NCBI RefSeq assembly: GCF_000519185.1
Contig: NZ_JAFA01000037.1
Location: 101-64,100 of the forward strand
Length of the DNA: 64,000 nt
Reading direction: 5' to 3'
Source: Paraburkholderia nodosa DSM 21604
GTDB taxonomy: Bacteria > Pseudomonadota > Gammaproteobacteria > Burkholderiales > Burkholderiaceae
The translations under genes and the position numbers were made by a program. Below, piece after piece: positions 8,404-17,078 of this stretch. The notes below the pieces were generated by a model. The model saw only the letters and a list, made by a program, of their open reading frames with translations. It made no database searches and was not told the origin of the DNA. Positions within the stretch are counted from its first letter, which is position 1. Each line of letters opens with the position of its first letter.

Positions 8404-9093
8404 ATGTTTCTTCAAGGCTACGGCCCGCTGATCCTCGCCGGCACCTGGCAGACCGTCAAGCTCGCCGTGCTGTCGCTCGCGCTCTCGTTCGTGCTCGGGC
8501 TGATCGGCGCGGCGGCCAAGCTCTCCAAAAACCGCGTCGCGCACGGCGCGGGCACGCTCTACACCACGCTCATTCGCGGCGTGCCCGATCTCGTGCTCAT
8601 GCTGCTGCTCTTCTACAGCATCCAGATCTGGCTGAACAACCTCACCGACATGCTCGGCTGGGATCAGATCGACATCGATCCGTTCCTCGCGGGCGTGGTC
8701 GTGCTCGGCTTCATCTACGGCGCGTACTTCACCGAGACGTTCCGCGGCGCGTTCCTCGCCGTGCCACGCGGCCAGCTCGAAGCGGGCCACGCCTACGGCA
8801 TGACGGGCTGGCAGGTGTTCACGCGCATCATGTTCCCGCAGATGATGCGCTTCGCGCTGCCCGGCATCGGCAACAACTGGCAGGTGCTCGTGAAGTCCAC
8901 GGCGCTCGTCTCGATCATCGGCCTCGCCGACGTCGTGAAGGCCAGCCAGGACGCCGGCAAGGGCACGCTGCGGTTCTTCTTCTTCACGCTGCTCGCCGGC
9001 GCGATCTATCTCGTCATCACCACGGTCTCCAACTTCGTGCTGATGTATCTCGACAAGCGCTACTCCACCGGTGTGCGCAAGGCGGATCTCTGA
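8404..9093 (+). CDS. hisQ: Histidine/basic amino acid ABC permease HisQ
   Basis: Inner-membrane permease of 229 residues with about five membrane helices. The cytoplasmic EAA loop, which docks the ATPase, reads EAGHAYGMTGWQVFTRIMFP. Start chosen at ATG 8404 because AAGGA (8392-8396) lies seven bases upstream and the family N-terminus (MFLQGYGPLILAG) begins there; upstream in-frame starts add an unlikely basic tail. It partners HisM, whose gene follows 19 bases downstream, and the HisP ATPase. Confidence 0.9.
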   Translation: MFLQGYGPLILAGTWQTVKLAVLSLALSFVLGLIGAAAKLSKNRVAHGAGTLYTTLIRGVPDLVLMLLLFYSIQIWLNNLTDMLGWDQIDIDPFLAGVVVLGFIYGAYFTETFRGAFLAVPRGQLEAGHAYGMTGWQVFTRIMFPQMMRFALPGIGNNWQVLVKSTALVSIIGLADVVKASQDAGKGTLRFFFFTLLAGAIYLVITTVSNFVLMYLDKRYSTGVRKADL

Positions 9094-9112
9094 ATCGCGC
9101 GAGGCCAAGACC

Positions 9113-9835
9113 ATGCAAGACTTCGTCCAACTGATCCAGCAATACTGGCGCAACTATCTCTTCTCCGACGGCTACCATTTCAGCGGCGTGGCCATCACGC
9201 TGTGGCTGCTCGTCATCTCGATCGGGCTCGGCTTCTGCCTCTCGGTGCCGCTCGCCGTGGCCCGCGTGTCGAAGAAGAAGTGGCTCGCCGCGCTCGTGTG
9301 GCTCTACACGTACATCTTCCGCGGCACGCCGCTCTACGTGCAGCTGCTGCTGTGCTACACGGGCCTCTACAGCCTCGAGATCGTGCGCAACCACGAACTG
9401 ACGAGCGCGTTCTTCAGAAGCGGCATGAACTGCACGCTGCTGGCGTTCACGCTCAACACCTGCGCGTACACGACCGAAATCTTCGCGGGCGCGATCAAGG
9501 CCACGCCCTATGGCGAGATCGAGGCCGCACGCGCTTATGGCATGTCGCAATTCACGCTGTACCGGCGCGTGATCCTGCCTTCGGCGCTGCGCCGCGCCCT
9601 GCCGTACTACAGCAACGAAGTCATTCTGATGCTGCACGCAACGACCGTGGCCTTCACGGCCACCGTGCCGGACATCCTGAAGATCGCGCGCGACGTGAAC
9701 TCGGCGACGTATCAGTCGTTCGGCGCGTTCGGCATCGCCGCGCTGTTGTACCTGATCATTTCTTTCACGCTCGTGTGGCTGTTCCGCCGCGCGGAGCGCC
9801 GCTGGCTCGCATACCTGCGACCGCAAGGCAAGTGA
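9113..9835 (+). CDS. hisM: Histidine/basic amino acid ABC permease HisM
   Basis: Second permease of the importer, 240 residues. Hydrophobic throughout, with the EAA loop EAARAYGMSQFTLYRRVILP and the TVPDILKIARDVN segment typical of HisM/ArtM permeases. The preferred start is ATG 9113 with GAGG at 9101-9104 upstream. The order hisQ-hisM-hisP, with 19- and 30-base gaps, indicates one transcript. Confidence 0.9.
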   Translation: MQDFVQLIQQYWRNYLFSDGYHFSGVAITLWLLVISIGLGFCLSVPLAVARVSKKKWLAALVWLYTYIFRGTPLYVQLLLCYTGLYSLEIVRNHELTSAFFRSGMNCTLLAFTLNTCAYTTEIFAGAIKATPYGEIEAARAYGMSQFTLYRRVILPSALRRALPYYSNEVILMLHATTVAFTATVPDILKIARDVNSATYQSFGAFGIAALLYLIISFTLVWLFRRAERRWLAYLRPQGK

Positions 9836-9865
9836 GCCCGCGAGGGCGTGTTTAAAGGTCAATTG

Positions 9866-10648
9866 ATGAATTCCCAGAAGCAGAAGCTGTTCGTCGACTC
9901 CATCCACAAGAAGTACGGCGACAACGAAGTCCTCAAGGGCGTGTCCCTGAAAGCCAATGCCGGCGACGTGATCAGCGTGATCGGCTCGTCCGGATCGGGC
10001 AAGAGCACGATGCTGCGTTGCATCAACTTCCTCGAGCAGCCCAACGCCGGGCGCATCGTGGTGGATGGCGAGGAAGTCGCCACGCGCGCGGACAAGCGCA
10101 CGGGCGCACTTCACCCCGCGGACGCGAAGCAGCTCCAGCGCGTGCGCACCAAGCTCGCCATGGTGTTCCAGCACTTCAACCTGTGGTCGCACATGTCGGT
10201 GCTCGAGAACGTGATCGAGGCGCCCGTGCACGTGCTGGGCTTGTCGCGCAAGGAAGCCGAAGATCGCGCGCGCACCTATCTGGAGAAGGTCGGTCTCGCG
10301 CCGCGCGTGGAGAAGCAATACCCCTCGCACCTCTCGGGCGGTCAGCAGCAGCGTGTGGCGATTGCCCGCGCGCTCGCCATGCACCCCGACGTCATGCTGT
10401 TCGACGAGCCCACTTCGGCGCTCGACCCCGAGCTCGTGGGCGAAGTGCTCAAGGTCATGCAGAAGCTCGCCGAGGAAGGCCGCACGATGATCGTGGTCAC
10501 ACACGAAATGGGTTTCGCGCGCAACGTTTCGAACCACGTCATGTTCCTGCACAAGGGGCTCGTGGAAGAGGAAGGCCAGCCGGCCGATGTCTTCGCCAAT
10601 CCGAAGAGCGAGCGCCTGCGCCAGTTCCTTTCGGGCAGCCTCAAGTAA
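9866..10648 (+). CDS. hisP: Histidine/basic amino acid ABC transporter ATPase HisP
   Basis: Powers the importer. The 260-residue protein has Walker A GSSGSGKST (40-48), a Q loop (VFQHFNLWSHM), signature LSGGQQQRVA, Walker B VMLFDEP and switch His (VVTHEMG). It resembles HisP across its length, including the C-terminal LSGSLK. Start ATG 9866 has AAAGG (9854-9858) seven bases upstream; a GTG at 9848 would add six residues. Ends the transporter operon and is followed by a terminator. Confidence 0.93.
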   Translation: MNSQKQKLFVDSIHKKYGDNEVLKGVSLKANAGDVISVIGSSGSGKSTMLRCINFLEQPNAGRIVVDGEEVATRADKRTGALHPADAKQLQRVRTKLAMVFQHFNLWSHMSVLENVIEAPVHVLGLSRKEAEDRARTYLEKVGLAPRVEKQYPSHLSGGQQQRVAIARALAMHPDVMLFDEPTSALDPELVGEVLKVMQKLAEEGRTMIVVTHEMGFARNVSNHVMFLHKGLVEEEGQPADVFANPKSERLRQFLSGSLK

Positions 10649-10684
10649 GACGACTCGCAGGGTCGCCGCCTTTCGGCGATGTAG

Positions 10685-10699
10685 TAAAAGTAGTTTTAC
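10685..10699. repeat. Direct repeat copy 1, with copy 2 at 11014-11028
   Basis: TAAAAGTAGTTTTAC at 10685-10699 and TAAAAGTAGTTTCAC at 11014-11028 agree at 14 of 15 bases. Copy 1, with the preceding G, is also an inverted repeat GTAAAA-GTAG-TTTTAC. Both copies lie in the porin upstream region. Confidence 0.5.
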
Positions 10700-10726
10700 A
10701 AGGCGCTTACAGCGCCTTTTCTTTTT
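10700..10726 (+). terminator. Rho-independent terminator of hisQMP
   Basis: AAGGCGC (10700-10706) pairs with GCGCCTT (10712-10718) around a 5-base loop, then TTCTTTTT. Confidence 0.75.
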
Positions 10727-11227
10727 GGATCTTTCACCCTCGAAAAGCGGGCTGTTTATGTCTAAAAACGGCGTTTTTCGCATTACTCCTTGTGAAATCT
10801 CCCGTCAATAGTGGCAATCCTGAACTCAGCCATTCGATTGACGTGAGTCCCTTGTCCCGCAAGGTTTTCGATCTGTTTGTAGTACCTCTCTGACCACCAT
10901 CCAGGAAGACCATATTGCAATTTGACGACATCCCGGGGTGCGAGCACGAATTAGTTCGCCAGCGCGGACCTTTTTTGCTAAATTAGTAACCAAAGTAGCA
11001 AAACAAAGTTCATTAAAAGTAGTTTCACTTCAAAAAGAACGGGAGATGCCAGTCAACCAGGGGACCTGCATGACGACCCAGCCTGGGTCATGCAGCGGCA
11101 CCAGCCCGTACGCCGGTCCTCGGGGTAATTCTCCCTTACGCGACGATTTCTGTTCGCAGCGCCGCCAAGCGCACGGACGTCTTTCGCAGTACTAAGGTTG
11201 ACTCTTTGACAGGGTATGGAGGAGAAG
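10727..11227 (+). other. Long upstream region of the porin gene
   Basis: No gene seen. It is locally more AT-rich (about 10965-11040) than its surroundings and contains the second copy of the AAAAGTAGTTT repeat. A strong imperfect hairpin lies at 11066-11095, with CTGCATGA paired to TCATGCAG plus an inner CCCA/TGGG helix. This looks like a promoter followed by a structured 5' leader, the usual place for osmotic or small-RNA control of a porin. No exact -35/-10 pair could be fixed. Confidence 0.5.
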
Positions 11228-12400
11228 ATGAAGAAAGCTTTGCTCGCCGCAGCATTGATGTCGGCTGGCGTGATCGCGCATGCACAAAGCAGCGTCACGC
11301 TCTACGGCCGCCTGGACATGGGTGTGGCGTATATGAACGGCATTGGTGCCGGTGGCACCTCGACGACTCCGGCCACGCACGGCTCGAGCCAGGTTCAGCT
11401 CGAAAGCGGCTACTGGGGCACCAGCCTCTGGGGCATGAAGGGCGTTGAGGACATCGGTGGCGGCAACAAGGTTCTGTTCCACCTGGAAGGCAGCTTCAGC
11501 ACCGCGAACGGCTCGCTCGGCTCGGCCGGCTCGCTCTGGAATCGCTGGGCGACTATCGGAGTCGCGAACGACCAGTTCGGTACGCTGCTCGCTGGCCGCA
11601 TGCTGTTCATCTCCAACGGCATTTGGGACTTCGACCCGTTCGGTCAGTCGAACTGGTCGTCGGCTTCGATGGTCCGTGGCCGCAACTGGCCGCAATCGAG
11701 CAACAACATTTCGTACCAGTCGCCGAACTGGATGGGCTTCGACGTGTACGGCCAGTACGCGTTCTCGAACGCGACGAACTGGAACGGCAACGGCTCGACG
11801 AGCCAGGGTCGCGAAGCCGGCCTGCAGCTCACCTACACGAGCTCGCTGTTCCAGATCCGCGGTCTGTATGACGAAATCCGCAATCCGGACAACGGCCAAC
11901 TGGGCGGCGTGTACAACGCGCTCAACGGCGCCAATGCTCCTGTCGGCGCTACGCAGGCAAACGGCAACGGCGTGTTCGCGTACTCGCGTGACTACATGGC
12001 CATGTTCAACCTGTTCCTCGGCGCATTCAAGGTTCAGGGCGGCTATGAAGCCATCCGTTCGTCGGGCATGAACCCGGGCATCATCGGCCAGCCGACCACG
12101 CTTGACCACGAATGGGGCGGTGTGACGTGGCAAATGACGCCGGCTGCAGCGCTGATCGCCGCGGTCTACCACGTCAATGCGAACAACGGCGGCGGCAACG
12201 CCACGCTGTACACGGTTGGTGGTTCGTACAACCTGTCCAAGCGCACGCTGCTCGACATCCAGGCAGGCACGGTGCAGAACAGCAAGACGGCCAACTTCGG
12301 CCTGAACGCCAACAACTTCGGTACGACGGCAGCCACCGGCAACCCGGTCCCGGGCCACAGCCAGGTTGGCGTGTACGCAGGTATCCAGCACTCGTTCTAA
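11228..12400 (+). CDS. General porin (Gram-negative porin family)
   Basis: Outer-membrane trimeric beta-barrel porin for small hydrophilic solutes, 390 residues including a signal peptide cleaved after AHA (residue 19). The mature protein starts QSSVTLYGRLDMGVAY and ends in GIQHSF with the C-terminal Phe needed for barrel assembly. Internal motifs SLWGMKGVEDIGGGNKVLF, RWATIGVANDQFG and NNISYQSPNWMGF are those of the burkholderial Porin_4/OpcP-type family. Start at ATG 11228 follows GGAGG (11218-11222); an ATG at 11216 overlaps that site and is unlikely. It is monocistronic with a long upstream region and its own terminator. Confidence 0.93.
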   Translation: MKKALLAAALMSAGVIAHAQSSVTLYGRLDMGVAYMNGIGAGGTSTTPATHGSSQVQLESGYWGTSLWGMKGVEDIGGGNKVLFHLEGSFSTANGSLGSAGSLWNRWATIGVANDQFGTLLAGRMLFISNGIWDFDPFGQSNWSSASMVRGRNWPQSSNNISYQSPNWMGFDVYGQYAFSNATNWNGNGSTSQGREAGLQLTYTSSLFQIRGLYDEIRNPDNGQLGGVYNALNGANAPVGATQANGNGVFAYSRDYMAMFNLFLGAFKVQGGYEAIRSSGMNPGIIGQPTTLDHEWGGVTWQMTPAAALIAAVYHVNANNGGGNATLYTVGGSYNLSKRTLLDIQAGTVQNSKTANFGLNANNFGTTAATGNPVPGHSQVGVYAGIQHSF

Positions 12401-12464
12401 TTTGAAGCGAGTGTAGAAAGAACAGCTACATCGACGTTTTCACGCTGCTGCGAGAGGCGCGTAT

Positions 12465-12500
12465 CGGTGCGATGTCCGAAAGGGTATCGCACCGTTTTTT
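12465..12500 (+). terminator. Rho-independent terminator of the porin gene
   Basis: CGGTGCGAT (12465-12473) pairs with ATCGCACCG (12486-12494), followed by six T. Confidence 0.85.
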
Positions 12501-12599
12501 ATGCTGGGGACGGGCCGCGCAGGCGGCGCCGTCCCCTTTTCTATTGGTGCATCAGGTGCTTCGTGTACTTCGGGGGCCGGCCGTGCAACGCGGGCGGCC

Positions 12600-12938
12600 T
12601 CAAACCGCCGCTTCGTTTTCCTCGCCCGTGCGGATGCGGATCACGCGCTCCACGTCGGTCACGAAGATCTTGCCGTCGCCGATCTTGCCGGTGCGCGCCG
12701 CGCCGATGATCGCGTCGATCACCTGGTCGGCCTGGTCGCTCGCGACCACCACCTCGATCTTCACTTTCGGCAGGAAGTCGACCACGTATTCGGCGCCGCG
12801 GTAGAGCTCCGTGTGGCCCTTCTGGCGGCCGAAGCCCTTGACCTCGGTGACGGTCAGGCCCGTGAGGCCCACTTCGGCGAGCGCCTCGCGCACTTCGTCG
12901 AGCTTGAACGGTTTGATCACGGCAGTAATACGTTTCAT
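12600..12938 (-). CDS. glnB: Nitrogen regulatory PII protein
   Basis: Trimeric signal protein that reports 2-oxoglutarate, ATP/ADP and glutamine status. The length of 112 residues is standard. The uridylylation site Tyr51 lies in the T loop (GHTELYRGAEY) and the C-terminal signature is GDGKIFVTDVERVIRIRTGE. It lies 75 bases downstream of nadE on the same strand, so the two are probably co-transcribed. PII proteins are known to act on glutamine-dependent NAD synthetases in some proteobacteria, which makes the pairing meaningful. Whether this paralogue is GlnB or GlnK cannot be decided from sequence alone; no amtB is adjacent, which favours GlnB. Confidence 0.93.
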   Translation of the reverse strand: MKRITAVIKPFKLDEVREALAEVGLTGLTVTEVKGFGRQKGHTELYRGAEYVVDFLPKVKIEVVVASDQADQVIDAIIGAARTGKIGDGKIFVTDVERVIRIRTGEENEAAV

Positions 12939-13013
12939 GGCGAACCTCGTCTCGTTATCGGATTTGTCGGAAATTTCGGAACCTATCGGGATTCTACGCT
13001 GTGCAGCCGAGGC

Positions 13014-15125
13014 TCACGCCGAGGGCTTGCCCGCAGGCGCCGCGCTCGCCCTGCCCGCTTCATCGGGCACGCGCTCCAGATCGGCGAGCCAGACCACCGA
13101 TTCCGAATCGCTTGGCGCGCGCCAGTCGCCGCGCGGCGACAGTGAGCCGCCCGAGCCGACCTTCGGCGCATTCGGAATGCAGGTGCGCTTGAACTGGCTC
13201 TGGCGGAAGAAGCGGTCGAGGAAAATGCGCAGATTGCGCTTGATCGACGCGAGATCGTACTGATTGCGCGCGACCTTCGCGTTCTCGGGCCACGCGCCCG
13301 CTTCGCGGTCACCCCACGCGTGGCGCGCGAGGAACGCGACCTTCGAAGGCGCGAAGCCAAAGCGCAGCGTGTAGTAGAGGTTGAAGTCCTGCAGCTCGTA
13401 GGGGCCGATCGTGCTCTCGGTTTTCTGCTCGGGCGCGCCATCGGACTTGCCGGGGATCAGCTCCGGGCTGATGTCGGTCGCGAGAATCGCTTCGAGGACG
13501 TCGCGGCCGCTCTCCCCGTTCTGGCCAATCTGGCCCGTTTCGGCCACCCAGCGCACGAGGTGCGTGATGAGCGTTTTCGGCACGCTCGCATTCACGTTGT
13601 AGTGCGACATGTGATCGCCCACCCCGTATGTGCACCAGCCGAGCGCAAGCTCGGAGAGATCGCCCGTGCCGATCACGATCGCGTGATTGAAGTTGGCGAG
13701 GCGGAACAGGTGATTCGTGCGCTCGCCGGCCTGCACGTTTTCGAAAGTGATGTCGTAGCTTTCCTTGCCTTCCGAGTACGGATGGCCGAGGTCTTCGAGC
13801 ATCTGCATGCAGCTCTGGCGAATGTCGATTTCGCGCGCCGTGCAGCCCACGAGCGCCATCAGTTCGCGCGCCTGGCGCAGCGTGCGCTCGCTCGTGGCGA
13901 ACCCCGGCATGGTGTACGCGAGGATGTTCGCGCGCGGCAGCCCGAGGCGATCCATCGCCTTCGCGCAGACGAGCAGCGCATGCGTGGAGTCGAGCCCGCC
14001 CGAGACGCCAATCACCACCTTCTTGATGCCCGCCTGCGAAAGCCGCTGCACGAGCGCCTGCACCTGGATGTTGTAGACCTCGTTGCAGCGCTCGTCGCGC
14101 CGCTTCGGATCGGCCGGCACGTAGGGGAAGCGCTCCACGCGGCGCGTGAGCGCGAGCGTTTCGCGCTGCCATGCGCCCTCGCCCGCCAGCTCGCACGAAA
14201 TCACGCGAAACTTCGCGACTTCATCGGCGTGGCGGCGGATCGAATCGCCGAACGTGGTCTGGCGGATGCGCTCCTGCTGCAGCCGCGCGAGATCGACATC
14301 GGCGAAAATGAGGTGCGAGTCGTCGGAGAAGCGCTCCGACTGTGCGAGCAGCTCGCCGTTTTCGCACACGAGCGCGTGGCCGTCCCAGGCCATGTCGGTG
14401 GTCGATTCGCCCTTGCCCGCCGAGGTGTACAGATACGCGGCGAGACAGCGCGCCGACTGTTGCGACACCAGCTGCTGCCGGTAGCCCGCCTTGCCCACCA
14501 CGACGTTCGATGCAGAAAGATTGACGAGCACCGAAGCGCCCGCGAGCGCCGCGAACGACGACGGCGGGATCGGCACCCAGACGTCCTCGCAGATCTCCAC
14601 GTGAAAACGCAGACCCGCGACCTGCGGCACCTCGAACAGCAGGGACGCGCCGAACGGCACGTCCGCGCCGGCGAGGCGCACTGTGTCGGTGCTCGCGCTT
14701 TCGGCGGCGCTGAACTGGCGCGGCTCGTAGAATTCGCCGTAGTTCGGCAGGAAGCTCTTTGGCACGACGCCCGCCACACGCCCGCCCGCCACGACCGCCG
14801 CGCAATTGAAAAGCGAATGCCCCGCGCGCACCGGCAGCCCCACGATCATCACGAGCGGCAGCGCCGCCGACGCTTCCACGATCTGCGCGAGCGCGCGCTC
14901 GCAGGCGTCGAGCAACGCTTGCTGATGGAACAGGTCGTCGCAGGTATAGGCCGAAAGCCCAAGCTCGGGGAACGCGACGAGCGCCGCGCCCTGCGCGGCG
15001 GCCGCGCGCGCGAGCGCGAGCGTCTCGCTGGCGTTGAATGCGGGATCGGCCACACGGCAGCGCGGCACGCCCACGGCCACGCGCGCAAAGCCGTGCGTAT
15101 AGAGATTGAAGAAGCGCTCTTTCAT
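13014..15125 (-). CDS. nadE: Glutamine-dependent NAD+ synthetase
   Basis: Last step of NAD synthesis: amidates nicotinic acid adenine dinucleotide using glutamine. The 703-residue protein fuses an N-terminal nitrilase-type glutaminase (about 10-290) with the C-terminal synthetase (about 350-670). The glutaminase triad is visible as Glu54 (AFPELG), Lys123 (VPKSFLPNYGEF) and Cys179 (HVEICEDVW). The synthetase has the PP-loop VSGGLDSTHAL. The start at 15125 gives the family N-terminus MKERFFNLYTHGFARVAVG; an in-frame start at 15236 would add a basic extension without similarity. It is slightly longer than the roughly 680-residue mycobacterial enzyme because of a short C-terminal tail. Downstream glnB is likely in the same operon. 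Confidence 0.94.
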   Translation of the reverse strand: MKERFFNLYTHGFARVAVGVPRCRVADPAFNASETLALARAAAAQGAALVAFPELGLSAYTCDDLFHQQALLDACERALAQIVEASAALPLVMIVGLPVRAGHSLFNCAAVVAGGRVAGVVPKSFLPNYGEFYEPRQFSAAESASTDTVRLAGADVPFGASLLFEVPQVAGLRFHVEICEDVWVPIPPSSFAALAGASVLVNLSASNVVVGKAGYRQQLVSQQSARCLAAYLYTSAGKGESTTDMAWDGHALVCENGELLAQSERFSDDSHLIFADVDLARLQQERIRQTTFGDSIRRHADEVAKFRVISCELAGEGAWQRETLALTRRVERFPYVPADPKRRDERCNEVYNIQVQALVQRLSQAGIKKVVIGVSGGLDSTHALLVCAKAMDRLGLPRANILAYTMPGFATSERTLRQARELMALVGCTAREIDIRQSCMQMLEDLGHPYSEGKESYDITFENVQAGERTNHLFRLANFNHAIVIGTGDLSELALGWCTYGVGDHMSHYNVNASVPKTLITHLVRWVAETGQIGQNGESGRDVLEAILATDISPELIPGKSDGAPEQKTESTIGPYELQDFNLYYTLRFGFAPSKVAFLARHAWGDREAGAWPENAKVARNQYDLASIKRNLRIFLDRFFRQSQFKRTCIPNAPKVGSGGSLSPRGDWRAPSDSESVVWLADLERVPDEAGRASAAPAGKPSA

Positions 15126-15343
15126 TTCGATAACCTTGAGGCGGGCGCGCTGCGCACGAAAGCGCACGCTCTGACGTTCGGGCTGCTTGATGCCGCTTTG
15201 AAACCGCTCGATGCTGCCTGGCTCACGCCGCTGCACGAAGCGCGGCGGTCCTCACCCGCTCGGGACGTTTGCTTTACCATGACCGTTTGCCGCGGCAGGC
15301 GCTGCTGAAACACCCAAGCCGCATCCCACGCCAACGGGCACGC

Positions 15344-16516
15344 ATGAAACAGGAACATTTCGATTATCGCACGGGCATCCTCGGCTCACTGTCCGAGGTC
15401 GACGCCGCCGAATGGAACGCGCTGCTCGCACGCCAGGCGCAGCCTACGCCCTTTTTGCGCCACGAATTCCTCGCGGCGCTCGACGCCACGCGCTGTACCA
15501 CGCCGAACGAGGGCTGGGCCGCGCAATTCGTCACGCTCACCGACACGCGCACGGGCCGCCTCGCCGCCGCCGCGCCCGTGTATCTCAAGGGCCACTCATA
15601 CGGCGAGTACGTGTTCGACTGGGCCTGGGCCGACGCATACAAGCGCAACGGCCTCGAGTACTACCCGAAGCTCCTGTGCGCCGTGCCGTTCACGCCGGTC
15701 CAGGGCACGCGCCTGATCGCCGCCGACGCAACCGCGCGCCGCCATCTGGCCGCGACGCTGCTCGCCTTCGCCGAGCAGGCCGACGTCTCGTCGCTGCACG
15801 TGCTCTTCCCGACCGCCGAAGACGCCGAGGCGCTGACCGGCCTCGGCATGATGCAGCGCGAAGGCGTGCAGTTTCACTGGCTCAACGACGGCTATCGCGA
15901 CTTCGACGATTTCCTCTCGACTCTCGAACAGAAGAAGCGCAAGAACATCCGCGCCGAACGGCGCAAGGTGCACGAGGCGGGGGTGACGATGCGGCGCGTG
16001 CGCGGCGAGGACATCAGCGACACCGAATGGCGCTTTTTCAGCCGCTGCTACCGGCAAACCTACCGCGAGCATTTCTCTTCGCCGTACCTGAATCTCGACT
16101 TCTTCCGCATGATCGGCGAAACGATGCCGGAGAATCTGCTGCTCGTGATCGCCGAGCGCGAAGGCAAGCCGATCGCGAGTTCGCTCGTGGTCTGGCAGCG
16201 CGGTGAGAACGGTCGAGGCGGCACGCTCTATGGCCGCTACTGGGGCGCGCTCGAACACGTGCCCTGCCTGCACTTCGAGACCGCGTATTATCAGCCGCTC
16301 GAATTCTGCATCGAGGAAAAGCTCGACGTCTTCGAAGGCGGCGCGCAAGGCGAACACAAGATGGCGCGCGGTTTCCTGCCCACCGCCACGCGCTCGGCGC
16401 ACTGGCTTGCCCATCCTGCGTTCTCCGATGCCGTCGCGCGCTTTCTCGAAAGCGAGACGAACCACATTCACGCCTACATGCACGAGCTCAATGAGCGCAA
16501 TCCTTTTCGCGCGTGA
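15344..16516 (+). CDS. FemAB-like GNAT family protein (former DUF482)
   Basis: Protein of 390 residues of the FemAB-like/DUF482 family, acyl-transferase-fold proteins often labelled peptidoglycan-related; no reaction is established. Recognised by TPFLRHEFLAALDATRC, the aromatic YGEYVFDWAWADAYKRNGL block, the KKRKNIRAERRKV basic helix and GGAQGEHKMARGFLPT near the C-terminus. No signal peptide, so cytosolic. The start ATG 15344 lacks a good ribosome-binding site but the family N-terminus begins soon after. It is divergent from nadE, and 82 bases before the GIY-YIG gene on the same strand. Confidence 0.82.
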   Translation: MKQEHFDYRTGILGSLSEVDAAEWNALLARQAQPTPFLRHEFLAALDATRCTTPNEGWAAQFVTLTDTRTGRLAAAAPVYLKGHSYGEYVFDWAWADAYKRNGLEYYPKLLCAVPFTPVQGTRLIAADATARRHLAATLLAFAEQADVSSLHVLFPTAEDAEALTGLGMMQREGVQFHWLNDGYRDFDDFLSTLEQKKRKNIRAERRKVHEAGVTMRRVRGEDISDTEWRFFSRCYRQTYREHFSSPYLNLDFFRMIGETMPENLLLVIAEREGKPIASSLVVWQRGENGRGGTLYGRYWGALEHVPCLHFETAYYQPLEFCIEEKLDVFEGGAQGEHKMARGFLPTATRSAHWLAHPAFSDAVARFLESETNHIHAYMHELNERNPFRA

Positions 16517-16598
16517 TTCGAGCGTGACTCGACCGTAAAACTCGCGCGGTGCGTGCCCTGAGACACGCTCGCCCATAACGATCATCGCTTCCAGAACT

Positions 16599-16919
16599 AT
16601 GCCGTGGTTCCTCTACATGCTCGAATGCGCCGACGGCAGCGTCTACACGGGCATCGCCATTGACGTCGCCGCCCGCTTCGCCCAGCACGCGAGCGGCACG
16701 GGCGCGCGTTACACGCGCTCGCGCAAGCCGGTACAGGTACTCGCGCAATTCGAGTTCGCCGACCGGGCGCGCGCCTCGAGCGCCGAGTACTGGGTCAAGC
16801 GCCTGACCCCGCGCGAAAAGCGCGCGCTCGCGGCCGGCGTGCGCACGCTCGAATCGGTCCTGCCCCCGCCACCCCCACCGGCCCCGGAAACCGCCCCGGA
16901 AACCGCAGCGCCAGAATGA
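16599..16919 (+). CDS. GIY-YIG nuclease family protein (YhbQ-like)
   Basis: Small single-domain protein of 106 residues. The nuclease fold covers about residues 1-82, with the motif pair seen as WFLYMLECADGSVYTGIAID (Y...Y-T-G-I), then ARFAQHASGTGARYTRSRKP and the acidic/aromatic AEYWVKRLT. A proline- and alanine-rich tail (PPPPPPAPETAPETAAPE) follows. UPF0213/YhbQ-type members have no agreed function, and DNA repair or RNA processing have been suggested for relatives. Its stop codon overlaps the terminator stem. Confidence 0.85.
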   Translation: MPWFLYMLECADGSVYTGIAIDVAARFAQHASGTGARYTRSRKPVQVLAQFEFADRARASSAEYWVKRLTPREKRALAAGVRTLESVLPPPPPPAPETAPETAAPE

Positions 16920-16953
16920 GCAAACGTCTCGCCAAACGAGCGTTTGCTCTTTT
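16918..16953 (+). terminator. Rho-independent terminator overlapping the GIY-YIG stop codon
   Basis: GAGCAAACG (16918-16926) pairs with CGTTTGCTC (16941-16949), followed by TTTT. The stem begins inside the TGA stop. Confidence 0.75.
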
Positions 16954-17078
16954 CATCGAACGCGTCGACTAAAGCCTAAAGCCGCCGCAGCCCTCGCCGT
17001 TATTCACCACAAGACGCCGGTCTTAGCCCCCGGCGTGCGCTCTCATTTCACCTTGCAAGCCGAAGGAACCGGTGAAGC

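Noticed and set aside
13320..15308. 662-codon plus-strand frame opposite nadE
   Set aside because: Arg/His/Ala-rich without any recognisable motif; nadE on the other strand has all catalytic residues.
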